Part shown: one piece after another, positions 44,776 to 55,539 of the stretch
How the letters are laid out: the number at the start of each line of letters is the position of its first letter
Numbering within the stretch: position 1 is the first letter of the stretch
Assembly (NCBI GenBank): GCA_002898535.1
Contig: BEHN01000010.1
Coordinates: forward strand, 20,833-84,832
Direction of reading: 5' to 3'
Length of the DNA stretch: 64,000 bases
Source: a bacterium HR11
Lineage (GTDB): Bacteria > Acidobacteriota > HRBIN11
The notes under the pieces: model-generated
Database searches by the model: none
Told to the model about the DNA's origin: nothing
The model's input: the letters and a program-made list of their open reading frames with translations, nothing else
Program-made: the position numbers and the translations under genes

Positions 44776-45720
44776 TCACCGCCGCCGGGGGACCAGGCGG
44801 ACGGCATCCGGCTGGAGACGCCAGCGGGCGATCGCTCCCCGAAGGCTCTCGGGCCACTCGACGGTCAGCCCCAGGGCTTGGCCTCGCCGGGGCGCCTCTC
44901 CCGCCCAGCGGGCCGTGACCCGCGGCGGGTCGCTTTCGAACAGGGCCTGCTTCGAACGGGGCACCCAGAACGTGCCCTCGACCTGCCGGGGCGTGAAGGT
45001 CCAGCCGACCGGCAGGCCCGCGACCTCGACGGGCAGGCGCAGACGCACAGGCTCGGTCACCTCCTCGATCTGCACGGTGACCTGGACCTCCCGGGGATCG
45101 ACGACCCGCCACTCGGGCGAGTCGAGGCCGACCTGGACCGTCGTCTGGAGACTCTGCGTGCGCATGTGGATGTTGACAGGCTCCGTCAGGGCCGCATGAA
45201 CCCGGTCGGCCAAGGAGGCCGGTCCCTCGGCCGTCACCGTCGTCGGCTCCGTCGTCACCTGGGTCAGCCGGAATCCCGGGGCCGGCGTGCCGACGAACTG
45301 GGGCTGAACCGGCACGGACTTGGTCGTCAGGGCGTCTAAGAGCAGGGTCACCTGGGCCGGCCGAATACGGGAGACATGAATCCGAGGGACCCGGTGCTGG
45401 ACCATGTCAGGGGCCAGGTGGACGATACGCTCGCCCGGTTCGAAACGGTCCAGGGCGATGGAGAGGAGGAACTGGTCTGGCGTTAGCGCCCGGACGACCG
45501 ACGCCGGTCCCTGGACGGTCAACTGGACCTGTTGGGGTCCCCGCAGGACGACCATGCGGGTGTTCCCCATCTGGTACTGAACGGGGACGTCCAGGATTCG
45601 CTCGACGACGTTCTGGCGGTTGACGCCCCACCACAGGCCGACGGCCGTGACCAGGGCGACCAACTTGAGTGACCAGTTCCGCATGACGGCTGTGGCGACC
45701 CAGCGAAACCACCGATGCAT
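44776..45720 (-). CDS. cdaR: YbbR-domain protein, CdaR-like regulator of diadenylate cyclase
   Basis: This 314-residue protein has one N-terminal membrane anchor (WSLKLVALVTAVGLWWGV, about residues 15-33) and an extracytoplasmic region of YbbR-like repeats: RILDVPVQYQ...MVVLRGPQQVQLTVQGP, TTKSVPVQPQFVGTPAPGF, EPVNIHMRTQSLQTTVQVGL, RLRLPVEVAGLPVGW. YbbR/CdaR proteins bind and modulate CdaA. It directly follows cdaA, the conserved order. The usual third member, glmM, is missing and gdhA takes its place. Confidence 0.88.
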   Translation of the reverse strand: MHRWFRWVATAVMRNWSLKLVALVTAVGLWWGVNRQNVVERILDVPVQYQMGNTRMVVLRGPQQVQLTVQGPASVVRALTPDQFLLSIALDRFEPGERIVHLAPDMVQHRVPRIHVSRIRPAQVTLLLDALTTKSVPVQPQFVGTPAPGFRLTQVTTEPTTVTAEGPASLADRVHAALTEPVNIHMRTQSLQTTVQVGLDSPEWRVVDPREVQVTVQIEEVTEPVRLRLPVEVAGLPVGWTFTPRQVEGTFWVPRSKQALFESDPPRVTARWAGEAPRRGQALGLTVEWPESLRGAIARWRLQPDAVRLVPRRR

Positions 45721-45816
45721 ATCTTGAATTCGGAATGAGGAATGAGGAATGAGGAATTAGGAATGAGGAATGAGAAATGAATCATTCCTCATTCCTCATT
45801 CCTCATTCCTCATTCC
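45721..45816. repeat. GAATGAGGAATGAGG inverted tandem repeats
   Basis: Tandem AATGAGGAATGAGG units are followed by their inverse ATTCCTCATTCCTC, forming a long hairpin between cdaA and cdaR. The same word recurs near 51970-52010. Confidence 0.85.
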
Positions 45817-46599
45817 TCATGGCGCTTCTTCCGTCGGGACCTGGGCCCGTCGGACGGCCGTGCCCAGGTCCTGGCCCGCCTGCAGGGCCTCGATGAGGGC
45901 CCGGAGCTGGGGGATCGAGAGGCCCATCTGGATTTGCCCCCGGTGGGCCAAACTGATCTGGCCCGTCTCCTCCGAGACGACGATCACGATGGCGTCGCTT
46001 TCCTCCGAGAGGCCGACGGCGGCCCGGTGGCGGGACCCCAGAGGCCGTACGATATAGGGATTGGTCGACAGCGGTAGGTAGCACGAAGCCGCCGCGATGC
46101 GGTCCCCCTGGATGATGACGGCCCCGTCATGAAGCGGGCTGTCCCGATGGAAGAGGGACACCAGCAGGTCGTAGGACACCCGGGCGTCCAGGGCGACCCC
46201 CGTCTCGATATAAGGCCGAAGGCCGACCGTCTGCTGGAGGACGATGAGGGCTCCCGTCCGCCGGTCGGCCAGCGTGCGTACGGCCAGCAGGACCTCCTCC
46301 AGCGCCGGGTCGGGTTTTCCCCGGCGGGGGAGCCAGGCCACCCAATGCGTCAGGCCCGTCAGGAAGCGCCGCAGTTCGTCCTGAAACAGGATGACGAAGA
46401 TGAGGATGAAAGCCGACAGGACGTTGTTCATCAGCCAGTAGACGGTCTGGAGCTTCAACCGCTCGGCGGCCACGTAAATGAACCAGAGGGTGAACAGCCC
46501 TAAGCCCATCGGGATCGCCCGGGTCCCCTTCAGCATCAGCAGGAGCTGATAGACCAGGAAGGCGATGAGGGCGATGTCGAGCACGTCCGCCCACGTCAC
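45817..46599 (-). CDS. cdaA: Diadenylate cyclase CdaA (c-di-AMP synthase)
   Basis: This membrane enzyme of about 260 residues makes c-di-AMP from two ATP. It has three N-terminal helices (ADVLDIALIAFLVYQLLLML and two following), then the DAC domain with catalytic HDGAVII (DGA) and SRHRAAVGLSEESDAIVIVVSEETG (RHR), all conserved. I chose the GTG at 46599, which overlaps the folP stop as GTGA and has GGGGGTGG just upstream; a longer ATG start at 46662 lies within folP. c-di-AMP controls potassium and osmotic balance in many bacteria. Confidence 0.93.
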   Translation of the reverse strand: MTWADVLDIALIAFLVYQLLLMLKGTRAIPMGLGLFTLWFIYVAAERLKLQTVYWLMNNVLSAFILIFVILFQDELRRFLTGLTHWVAWLPRRGKPDPALEEVLLAVRTLADRRTGALIVLQQTVGLRPYIETGVALDARVSYDLLVSLFHRDSPLHDGAVIIQGDRIAAASCYLPLSTNPYIVRPLGSRHRAAVGLSEESDAIVIVVSEETGQISLAHRGQIQMGLSIPQLRALIEALQAGQDLGTAVRRAQVPTEEAP

Positions 46600-47789
46600 A
46601 GCCACCCCCGCAAATTCCAGGGCATCGAGGGGTCGTACCGGGCCCGCTGGATCGCCAGCCACACGGCCAGGCCCTTCCGCAGGGGCCAGACGTCATGGAC
46701 CCGAAAGATCCGGGCCCCGGCCATCCATGCCCACACGCAGGCCGCCAGGGTGCCCTCCAGCCGGTCCTCCGGTCCGCCGGCGTGGGCATACGCCATGAAA
46801 GACTTCCGGGAGGGCCCGACCAGGATGGGACGGCCCAGGCTCTGCAGGAGACCCAGATGGCGAATGAGCTGAAGGTTGTGCTCCGGCTTTTTCCCGAAAC
46901 CGATGCCCGGGTCCACGACGATTTGCTCGAGGCGGACGCCAGCTTGCAGGGCCGCTTCGATGCGCTGTCGGAGGAATCGAACGACGTCCCAGGCGACGTT
47001 CTCGTAAACGGGCTCCTTCGGCATGGGCCGGATCCGTTCGTAGTAATGCATCAAAACGATCGGCACGCCGTGGAATCGGGCGACCCGGAACATGTCGGGG
47101 TCGTGCGTCCCGGCCGTCACGTCGTTGATGAGGTCGGCCCCCAGCTGGATGGCCCGGTCGGCGACCCGGGCGTAAAACGTGTCGATGCTGATGGGAATCG
47201 GCAGGAGCGGCCGCAGGGCCTGCAGGACGGGCTCGACCCGCTTCCATTCGTCCTCCGGCGACAGGTCCGCCGAGCCGGGCCGGGTGCTCTGACCGCCCAG
47301 GTCGATGATGTCGGCTCCCTCCTGGTAGAGGGCTAAGGCCAACCGGACGGCCTGGTCCACGTCGGGTGCCCGACTGCCCGGATAAAAGGAATCGGGGGTC
47401 AGGTTGACGATGCCCATCCACAGGGGGCGCTCCGGACCGACGACCAGGTCGCCGTGCGGGGTCGGCAGGACGAACTCGACAGTCTGGAGGGCCTCCCAGC
47501 GGGCCCGCATCTCGTGCCACAGGGGCTCGATGTCGTCGTACGCATGGTGCAAGCGGCCGACTTCGTCGCCCTGGATCTGCTCGTACACTTGCTGGAAGAA
47601 CACGCCGTGGAAGGCCTCGGGCAGGCCCAGGAGATAGGCGTCCTGGCGGGGGTCGTGGGCGGCGATCAGCGTGGCCTGCTCCATCAGGGGGCGGACTAAG
47701 CGGAGGAACCGACGCCACGTCGGGGCGTCGACCCGAAAGACCCACCACACGACCTGGCTATGCCAATCCCGGTACGCTAAGACCCGCAT
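46596..47789 (-). CDS. folP: Dihydropteroate synthase with N-terminal extension
   Basis: This 397-residue folate enzyme condenses para-aminobenzoate with dihydropterin pyrophosphate. The barrel starts near residue 124 with MGIVNLTPDSFYPGS, then DLGGQSTRPGS, SIDTFYARVADRAI, INDVTAGTHD, VPIVLMHYY, VDPGIGFGKKPEHNL and VGPSRKSFM. The first 120 residues are an extra domain not needed for catalysis. They include QDAYLLGLPEAFHGVFFQQVYEQI, of a kind I recall from other long bacterial FolP proteins, function unknown. It is translationally coupled to cdaA. Confidence 0.92.
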   Translation of the reverse strand: MRVLAYRDWHSQVVWWVFRVDAPTWRRFLRLVRPLMEQATLIAAHDPRQDAYLLGLPEAFHGVFFQQVYEQIQGDEVGRLHHAYDDIEPLWHEMRARWEALQTVEFVLPTPHGDLVVGPERPLWMGIVNLTPDSFYPGSRAPDVDQAVRLALALYQEGADIIDLGGQSTRPGSADLSPEDEWKRVEPVLQALRPLLPIPISIDTFYARVADRAIQLGADLINDVTAGTHDPDMFRVARFHGVPIVLMHYYERIRPMPKEPVYENVAWDVVRFLRQRIEAALQAGVRLEQIVVDPGIGFGKKPEHNLQLIRHLGLLQSLGRPILVGPSRKSFMAYAHAGGPEDRLEGTLAACVWAWMAGARIFRVHDVWPLRKGLAVWLAIQRARYDPSMPWNLRGWL

Positions 47790-47958
47790 GGCCGGTCATC
47801 GTCGGGCATTCGGGAATCCGGCAAGGAGCGGCCGTAGGGGCGAATCGGCCGGTCGTTCCTGCGCACCTCGCTACCCCCCTGCCTGCCGAACTGCCGAATT
47901 GCCGGATTCCCGAACCCCCGGATTGCCGAACTGCCGAACTGTCGAACTCCCGGATGGC
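47790..47958. repeat. Inverted repeat (16-bp perfect arms) between ftsH and folP
   Basis: TTCGGGAATCCGGCAA (47809-47824) and its exact reverse complement (47899-47914) enclose a GTAGGGGCGAATCGGCCGG palindrome-like stretch and CTGCCGAACTGCCGAATTG words. It may attenuate read-through from ftsH into folP. Confidence 0.75.
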
Positions 47959-49857
<1,899 letters not shown>

Positions 49858-49891
49858 GGAAGGGACCTCCGTCCGGGAAGCTCTTGATAGT

Positions 49892-50425
49892 TTAGGCCGG
49901 ACTCGGGCCGTCTTCCAGTTGAGCGATGTACGGCAGGTTCCGATAGCGTTCCTCGTAGTCCAGGCCGTAGCCGACGACGAAGACGTCCGACAGGATGAAG
50001 CCCACGTAGTGGGCCTGTACGGCGACCCGCCGCCGGGCCGGCTTTTCCAGCAGACAGCAGACCCGCACCGAACGGGCGCCCATCTGCTCGACCTTCCGCA
50101 CGAGGAAGTCCAGCGTGATCCCCGTGTCCAGGATGTCCTCGACGATCAGGACGTCCCGGCCCTCGACCCGAAACTCCTCCTGCCAGTAATGAATCCGCAC
50201 GTCCCCGGAAGACTCCGTACCCGCATAGGACTTGAGCTCCACGAACTGGACCTCGACGGGGTTCGGAAGCAGACGGAGCAGATCCGCCGCAAAGAACAGG
50301 GCCCCCTTCAGGACGACGACGGCCGTGATGGGCCGGTCCTGGTAGTCCTGCCGGATCTGCTGGGCCAGCTCCTGCAGGCGGTCCTGAATCTGACGTTCGG
50401 TGTAAAGAACCTTAAGCTTCGCCAC
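49892..50425 (-). CDS. hpt: Hypoxanthine phosphoribosyltransferase
   Basis: This 177-residue purine-salvage enzyme converts hypoxanthine or guanine with PRPP to IMP or GMP. It shows [28 protein letters not shown] and the PRPP-binding motif [14 protein letters not shown], then [22 protein letters not shown] near the end. The start is a GTG at 50425 with GGGAGGTG. It lies inside the end of tilS (14-base overlap), so the two are coupled. Confidence 0.95.
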   Translation of the reverse strand: MAKLKVLYTERQIQDRLQELAQQIRQDYQDRPITAVVVLKGALFFAADLLRLLPNPVEVQFVELKSYAGTESSGDVRIHYWQEEFRVEGRDVLIVEDILDTGITLDFLVRKVEQMGARSVRVCCLLEKPARRRVAVQAHYVGFILSDVFVVGYGLDYEERYRNLPYIAQLEDGPSPA

Positions 50426-51797
50426 GGCGCACCTCCCAGACCCATCGGGTTTCCGGCCTCACCCGGGCCCACTCGGCGACGGCCAGACCCAGGACGGCGG
50501 CGATCCCCGACGCCGTCTCCAGGACGGGGAGCTGAAGCCGCACCCCGTAAGGAATTTTCCGGGCGATCAGGAACCGCCGCAGACGGACCGGCCGGTCCAT
50601 CCCCAGGGGCTGGAAGCGGTCGCCCGGCCGTCGTCGGCGAATGACCCCCGGCGGGACGACCCGCTCGGCGTCCATCACCAGGATACCCCGTTTGGCCATC
50701 GCCTGAAAGACGGCCGGGTCGACGGCCGACGAACACGGCTTCCGGACAAAGACCCACCGCTGGCCGACGCCGTCCGTGTAAGTCCCCTCCCCCTCCCAGG
50801 GGACGGTCCAGTCCGGCGGCGACGGGGCCGTCGTCGGGGCCGTCTCCAGACCCCACGTCGGGCCGTCCTTCCACACGACGACACCCTGGGGTAGGCGCAT
50901 CCGGCCATGACCGCCGGGCCGCCGGAGCCAGCGGACGAGGGCCCGGATGAGCCGAAGCCCCAGGGGCCGACCCGGCCGCAAGTCCCGATAAGCTTCCCTC
51001 AGCCAGACGACCCGCAAAGACCGAGGAAGACGACGCCACTCCTCCAGGTCCCAGGGGGGCGGCCGCTCCCGAAGCCGACGGCGCACGACGGCGGCCAACG
51101 CCCGTTGGTCCTGGTCGAGCCATCGCGTGAGACGGAAAATCCGGACCCGCACGCGGGGTTCGACGGCTTCCATCCAGGGCAGGAGCCGGTGGCGGACCCA
51201 ATTGCGCAGGCGACTCACGTCCTCGTTCGAGGGGTCTTCAAAGGCGTGCAGGCCGACGGTGTGAATGTAACGCCGCAGGACCGTCCGGGGCACGTTCAGG
51301 AGGGGCCGGAACAGGAAGGTCCCCTGAAAGGGCTGGCGCCACCGCATCCCGGCCAGTCCGTAAGGTCCCGAACCCCGCAAGAGCCGAAGCAGAAAGGTCT
51401 CGACCTGGTCGTCCCGATGATGCCCTAAGGCGATCCCCTGGGCCCCGGCCTGACGGACCGTCCGGACCAGAAACTGCATCCGCTCCCGGCGGAGTTCGGC
51501 TTCCGGGATGGGCCGCTCCGAGGGTCCCCGGGGCGACCGGCCGACGACGAAAGGCCGCCCCAGCGCCTGAGCCAGGCCCTCGGCGTAAGCCGCCTCCCAG
51601 GCGCCCGTCGGCGGCCAGGCGTGGACATAGTGGGCCAGCGTCAGGGGCGTCGCCGTCGCCTGCGCCCACCGATGCAGGAGATGGGCCAGGGCCGTCGAAT
51701 CCGGCCCCCCGCTGACGGCGACGACGAGGGGGACGCCCGGCTGGACCCGACACCGGTGCAGGTTCCGTACGAACCGCTTCCACAGTCGTTCCATCAT
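50412..51797 (-). CDS. tilS: tRNA(Ile)-lysidine synthetase
   Basis: This 461-residue enzyme modifies C34 of tRNA-Ile(CAU) to lysidine so that it reads AUA. The PP-loop is VVAVSGGPDSTALAHLL; ALGHHRDDQVETFLLRLLRGSG, GMRW, RPLLNVPR and FEDPSNEDVSRLRNWVRHRLLPWM are standard. A C-terminal TilS domain (RRRRPGDRFQPLG) is present. It heads the tilS-hpt-ftsH run. A tRNA with a CAT anticodon, its possible substrate, lies some 480 bases upstream on the same strand. Confidence 0.93.
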   Translation of the reverse strand: MMERLWKRFVRNLHRCRVQPGVPLVVAVSGGPDSTALAHLLHRWAQATATPLTLAHYVHAWPPTGAWEAAYAEGLAQALGRPFVVGRSPRGPSERPIPEAELRRERMQFLVRTVRQAGAQGIALGHHRDDQVETFLLRLLRGSGPYGLAGMRWRQPFQGTFLFRPLLNVPRTVLRRYIHTVGLHAFEDPSNEDVSRLRNWVRHRLLPWMEAVEPRVRVRIFRLTRWLDQDQRALAAVVRRRLRERPPPWDLEEWRRLPRSLRVVWLREAYRDLRPGRPLGLRLIRALVRWLRRPGGHGRMRLPQGVVVWKDGPTWGLETAPTTAPSPPDWTVPWEGEGTYTDGVGQRWVFVRKPCSSAVDPAVFQAMAKRGILVMDAERVVPPGVIRRRRPGDRFQPLGMDRPVRLRRFLIARKIPYGVRLQLPVLETASGIAAVLGLAVAEWARVRPETRWVWEVRRGEA

Positions 51798-52276
51798 AGG
51801 CAGGCGGCCGACGGGTCGGTCGGCAGTGGGCCGGTGGGCTCATGGGTCATAGCCCATGGCTCATAGCTCATAGCTCATGGGTCATGGCCTCATGATCCCT
51901 AACCCCATTCATCTTGCCCATCTACCCAAGTGAACGCCTCATCCCTTCATCCATGTATCGAGTCCCCCCATTCCCCATTCCTCACTCCTCATTCCTCATT
52001 CCTCATTCCCCATTCAGAATTGAATGGCCCTGATAAGATACCGAGTCCATACGGAATTTGAAAGAGGGGAAGGGAATCATCCCGAGGGTTTCAGGGGCAG
52101 GCGGAGAACAACGGGAAGGGCGAATGGGGTCACCCCTACCGTCCCAGTGCGATGAGGGCCCTCACCCTATCCTTTCACACGGGAAAAAAGTTTTGGGATG
52201 GCTCGTCGTCGACTTAGGGGCGCCAGCCTCCGGCCCGTGGGTCAGGCCGACGTCCCGTCGGCACGCCGTCACGGGA
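51798..52276. repeat. Repeat-rich intergenic region between tilS and the tRNA(CAT)
   Basis: GGCTCATAGCTCATAGCTCATGG words (51850-51885), CATTCCTCATTCC words (51970-52015) and a copy of the GACGTCCCGTCGGC palindrome with CCAGCCTCCGG nearby (52220-52265) are visible. No gene is supported. Local GC is lower than in coding regions. A leader for tilS may lie at its right-hand edge. Confidence 0.6.
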
Positions 52277-52352
52277 TGGTGGCGGCAGAGGGACTCGAAC
52301 CCCCAACCCTGCGGATATGAGCCGCATGCTCTGCCCGTTGAGCTATGCCGCC
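52277..52352 (-). tRNA. tRNA with CAT anticodon (Met elongator or Ile2)
   Basis: On the minus strand a 76-base cloverleaf is complete. The acceptor is GGCGGCA paired with TGCCGCC, followed by A and an encoded CCA. The anticodon stem TGCGG/CCGCA holds loop CTCATAT with anticodon CAT, and the T arm contains GGTTCGAGTC. The G-C start of the acceptor and the lack of GGG pairs in the anticodon stem exclude initiator tRNA. Distinguishing Met from lysidine-modified Ile2 needs a model. Confidence 0.93.
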
Positions 52353-52683
52353 GCCTTTTCCATATTAGGCCCTGTCCTGCATGGCGTCAACGATAGGTGG
52401 GTCCCGGACCTCGGGATTTTACCGGGGCCGAAGCCGTCCAGACAGGTGAATCCAGCCCGAGGCCGACAGTCTACGATCTTCCCCGAGACCCGGGCCCCCC
52501 TGGACGGAGCCGGGGCTTGCCACCGGCCCACCTGGGGCCTATAATTAAGCTTGAAAGGCAGTGGGCAGTTGGATGTAGGGGTGGACAAAGGTCCACCCCT
52601 ACTTAACTTCCTTTTTTGTGATCCTCCCTGAAAAGCCGTCCCGCTTATTTCAAGCTCCCGTTTGGCCAGGAGGTGGGTAACCT
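52353..52683. promoter_or_regulatory. Intergenic region with strong hairpin before the TusA-like gene
   Basis: No gene is seen in about 330 bases. A TATAATTAAGC patch lies near 52541. The perfect palindrome GTAGGGGTGGAC/GTCCACCCCTAC with a 4-base AAAG loop is at 52575-52602, followed by CTTCCTTTTTTG, a terminator-like form. An AGGAGGTG ribosome-binding site lies at 52668-52675 for the next gene. Confidence 0.55.
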
Positions 52684-52947
52684 GTGGGGGTCACGCCGGC
52701 GGCGGACCTGCACCTCGACCTGCTGGGGAGTGGCGACATCTGTGGGGACAGCCCCATGGACCGGGTCCGCAATGCCCTGGCTCGCCTCCAGGCGGGTCAA
52801 GTCCTCCACGTCATCGCCTACACGTACGAACAAGTCTTCACCATCACGCGGTGGGCGTCCCGCTACGGCCATCGGGTCTTGGCCGTCGAGTCGGCCGACC
52901 CGCAGACCCACATCTACCTGGAGAAGGGAGCCCCGCCCCCTTCGTGA
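52684..52947 (+). CDS. TusA/SirA-like sulfur-carrier family protein
   Basis: This 87-residue protein has the TusA-like fold pattern: LHLDLLGSGDICGDSPMDRVRNALARLQAGQVLHVIAYTYEQV, a middle Gly-His (RYGHRVLAVE) and a final HIYLEKG. TusA proteins use a Cys near the N-terminus in a CPxP motif to carry sulfane sulfur. Here the equivalent is ICGDSPMD, so the Cys is present but CPxP is degenerate. The start is a GTG with a perfect AGGAGGTG. The rhodanese gene follows closely, suggesting a sulfur-relay pair. Confidence 0.7.
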   Translation: MGVTPAADLHLDLLGSGDICGDSPMDRVRNALARLQAGQVLHVIAYTYEQVFTITRWASRYGHRVLAVESADPQTHIYLEKGAPPPS

Positions 52948-53062
52948 CTCACGGGTTCCCAGCGTCCTGACGAGTCCCTGCTAAACACCGCTCCTGAAGA
53001 ACCGGGACTCCATCCTGCCAGGCACCCGTGAGGGCCGAAATCCACCTCATGGAGGTTGGCCC

Positions 53063-53908
53063 ATGAGCGGCTACGCCTATCCCGACGTGCTGGTCTCGAC
53101 CGACTGGGTCGCCCAGCATCTCCAGGACCGGAAAGTCCGCATCGTGGAGGTCGACTACGACCCCAGCGCGGCCTACGATTTAGGCCACATCCCGGGGGCG
53201 GTCCTCGTCGACTGGAAGAAGGACATCAACGACCCCGTCCGCCGGGACATCCTGTCCAAAGACGCTTTCGAGGCCCTCAACAGCCGGCTCGGCATCGACC
53301 CCGACACGACGGTCGTCCTCTACGGGGACTACCGGAACTGGTTCGCCGCCTTTGCCTTCTGGGTCTACAAGCTGTACGGTCACCCCGACGTCCGCCTGAT
53401 GGACGGCGGCCGGAAGAAGTGGATCGAGGAGAAACGGCCCCTGACGGAGGAGGTACCCTCGTATCCCAAGACGACTTACAGGGCCCGGGGGATCGACCTC
53501 GGCCTGCGGGCGACCTTTGACGAAGTGTACCGTTCGCTGGGCCGCCCGGACATCGCCCTCGTCGACGTGCGGTCGCCGGCCGAGTACAAGGGCGAGATCA
53601 CGGCCCCGCCCGAGTATCCGACCGAGGCCGCTCAGCGGGGCGGCCACATCCCGAGGGCCGTCAACATCCCATGGGCCCAGGCCGTCCGAGACGACGACAC
53701 CTTCAAGCCGGCCGAGGAGCTCCGCAAGCTCTACGAGTCCCAGGGCGTGACACCCGACAAGACGGTCATCACCTACTGCCGCATCGGGGAGCGTTCGTCC
53801 CACACGTGGTTCGTCCTGAAGTACCTGCTCGGCTATCCGGTCGTCCTCAACTATGACGGATCCTGGACCGAGTGGGGCAACGTCATCGGGACGCCCATCG
53901 AGAAATGA
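53063..53908 (+). CDS. Thiosulfate sulfurtransferase (tandem rhodanese)
   Basis: This 281-residue enzyme has two rhodanese domains. The N-terminal one ([27 protein letters not shown]) is inactive-type. The C-terminal one carries the active-site loop [21 protein letters not shown] with the catalytic Cys in CRIGERS, as in bacterial thiosulfate sulfurtransferases. [13 protein letters not shown] and [11 protein letters not shown] are classic. It transfers sulfane sulfur from thiosulfate to cyanide or thiols. ATG 53063 has GGAGGTT upstream. The adjacent TusA-like carrier could accept its sulfur. Confidence 0.93.
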   Translation: MSGYAYPDVLVSTDWVAQHLQDRKVRIVEVDYDPSAAYDLGHIPGAVLVDWKKDINDPVRRDILSKDAFEALNSRLGIDPDTTVVLYGDYRNWFAAFAFWVYKLYGHPDVRLMDGGRKKWIEEKRPLTEEVPSYPKTTYRARGIDLGLRATFDEVYRSLGRPDIALVDVRSPAEYKGEITAPPEYPTEAAQRGGHIPRAVNIPWAQAVRDDDTFKPAEELRKLYESQGVTPDKTVITYCRIGERSSHTWFVLKYLLGYPVVLNYDGSWTEWGNVIGTPIEK

Positions 53909-54029
53909 CCGAATGGGCCGTGGGTAGGTCTCCGGGCCCCTTATCGACTTATTGCCCTACTGCCTTACGGCCCCATATTCAGTTGACACCCGCCGCCGAC
54001 CCGGCTTATTATTAGGATGTAGCCACGGT

Positions 54030-54105
54030 GGGGCTGTGGCGCAGTTGGGAGCGCGCGTGAATGGCATTCACGAGGTCGGGGGTTCGAATCCCCTCAGCTC
54101 CACCA
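54030..54105 (+). tRNA. tRNA-Ala (GGC)
   Basis: This is a 76-base cloverleaf. The acceptor GGGGCTG pairs with CAGCTCC (one G-T), then A and an encoded CCA. The anticodon stem CGTGA/TCACG holds loop ATGGCAT with anticodon GGC, and the T arm carries GGTTCGAATC. Confidence 0.95.
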
Positions 54106-54242
54106 AAACTTACAAAAGCCTCTCCCCCTGGGAGAGGGTAAGGTGAGGGCCTTCGGTCATCAGAGGCCTGGAATCCAGGGTGAAGCATTTTTTAGAAGTC
54201 TTAGAACCCAAGGCCGAACATCCTCAGCATTCCGAGGCCACG

Positions 54243-54318
<76 letters not shown>

Positions 54319-55087
54319 TGAAAGGGCAGTAAGGCAATGCGGTAGGCGGATAGGCGTTGTAAGCACCCCACAATCTTCTCCCAGGTGAGAAGGTGGTAAG
54401 GGTTGGGCGGAGGTGTTCGGCGTTGGGTGTTGGGAAACGAACAGGGGGGATGGGATCATAGGTGCCCATCTCCCCTTTCTTTTATCGGTAGGATGCGGGA
54501 TGAAGCGGTCTCCTAAATGCCAGGGTCCTTTCTCCGCGCGGAAAAAGGGTTTATGCAATAAGTTCGGATGAAATTGCGGATGGCGAATGGCAGTAGGGAT
54601 GAGAGTTGCAAAATAGAGGGCCCTGGAAGAGGTGAGAGGCGCGGCTAAACTCCCGATGTTGTCGGAGGAGGATCCCTGAGCGCGCTTGCCAAAGCCGGGA
54701 CATTTGGATAATATATTCGCTGTTCGACAGTGGGTGTTCGGTACTGGGAATGAGGCTTCCACCAGACGCCGAAAGCCGAACACCGAGATACGATCTTCTG
54801 TATTTCAGCGTATCCTCCCGCAAGAGTGGCTTCCATCGTAGGGGGTAAAGGCTGGGGTATTCCCGAGAGAGCCGCTCTTTCCCTTTTCCGTCAGTCTTGG
54901 AGCGCAGGCCTCGGGCCTGCGTTCTCATAAGGGCCTTGGGTCAGGAAACGTCGGTCCCACCTCAAAGGGGATAGGTGTATCCCTGCATCGTGACCCGACA
55001 GATCCCCGGAGGGTCCGTATCGCGTCTCGATTCCCGAAAAGTGCCGGAACACAGCGGGAATTCTCTATCCCTATAAGGAGGTGGACC
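54319..55087. other. Gene-free region of lower GC before the small-peptide gene
   Basis: In about 770 bases I see no convincing gene on either strand; open frames here lack binding sites and one covers the tRNA. The composition is closer to balanced than in neighbours, suggesting imported or decayed DNA. A CGCAGGCC/GGCCTGCG palindrome lies near 54904-54922, a form shared with 35250. An AT-richer leader with TAAGGAGGTG ends at 55084. Confidence 0.5.
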
Positions 55088-55246
55088 ATGACCCACGTCA
55101 TGACGATCGAACAATTCCACTCGATGTTGAACTCCGACATGGACCATCCCATGATGGCGCTCCTGCGGAAGCTGACGGAGGCGGACCCCGAGGCCGTCCG
55201 GTCGGTGACCGGCCGGGTCGGGACCTTTATGGTTTATTGGTTTTAA
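55088..55246 (+). CDS. Candidate signalling-peptide precursor (52 aa, ends in VYWF)
   Basis: This 52-residue protein runs from MTHVMTIEQFHSMLNSD through MMALLRKLTEADPEAV to GTFMVYWF. It has a perfect TAAGGAGGTG binding site five bases before ATG, the best in this area. There is no signal peptide or membrane segment. Size, a tryptophan close to the C-terminus, and position just before a ComQ-like synthase and a ComP-like kinase parallel ComX, whose Trp is isoprenylated in Bacillus. The sequence itself is not recognisably ComX. It could also be an unrelated small protein. An AT-rich patch and a strong hairpin follow it. Confidence 0.6.
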   Translation: MTHVMTIEQFHSMLNSDMDHPMMALLRKLTEADPEAVRSVTGRVGTFMVYWF

Positions 55247-55539
55247 TGCTTAAGATATCAAAATTTTTGTGTTTGCTGGTCAGGCCGGCTTCCGGTAGAC
55301 TCCCGGCGCCGGGTGAGGTTCTGAACGGAACTCAACGGCGGTGCGGCGGGGCCGACCCTCGCCGCACCGCCCGACCGGCTCTTTTGAGGGCGTGCCACCG
55401 TGATGACGTGACGGGATTCGGCGTCGCGTCAGGCGGGGCCTTGCCAGCGCCCTCGGACAGATGGGCAGGCCGGCGGATTGCCCATCTGCCTATCTGCCGA
55501 CTGCCCATCTGCCGAACTCCCGAATTCCCGCATCTCCCC
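55247..55539. other. Spacer between small peptide and isoprenyl synthase genes
   Basis: An AT-rich patch (GATATCAAAATTTTTGTG, 55254-55271) is followed by GC-rich sequence and the hairpin at 55337-55371. GGCAGATGG/CTGCC words occupy 55455-55535, including an inverse set. There is no other gene. The start of the synthase at 55540 has only weak pairing upstream. Confidence 0.55.
55337..55371 (+). terminator. Strong hairpin after the small-peptide gene
   Basis: GGCGGTGCGGCG (55337-55348) and CGCCGCACCGCC (55360-55371) form a perfect 12-bp stem with an 11-base loop, followed by CGACCGGCTCTTTTG. It resembles an intrinsic terminator or attenuator and would allow much higher peptide than synthase expression. 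Confidence 0.55.

Noticed and set aside
52575..52602. Hairpin as a riboswitch for the TusA-like gene
   Set aside because: It is a simple perfect palindrome of a dispersed type, 80 bases upstream, without any recognisable aptamer.
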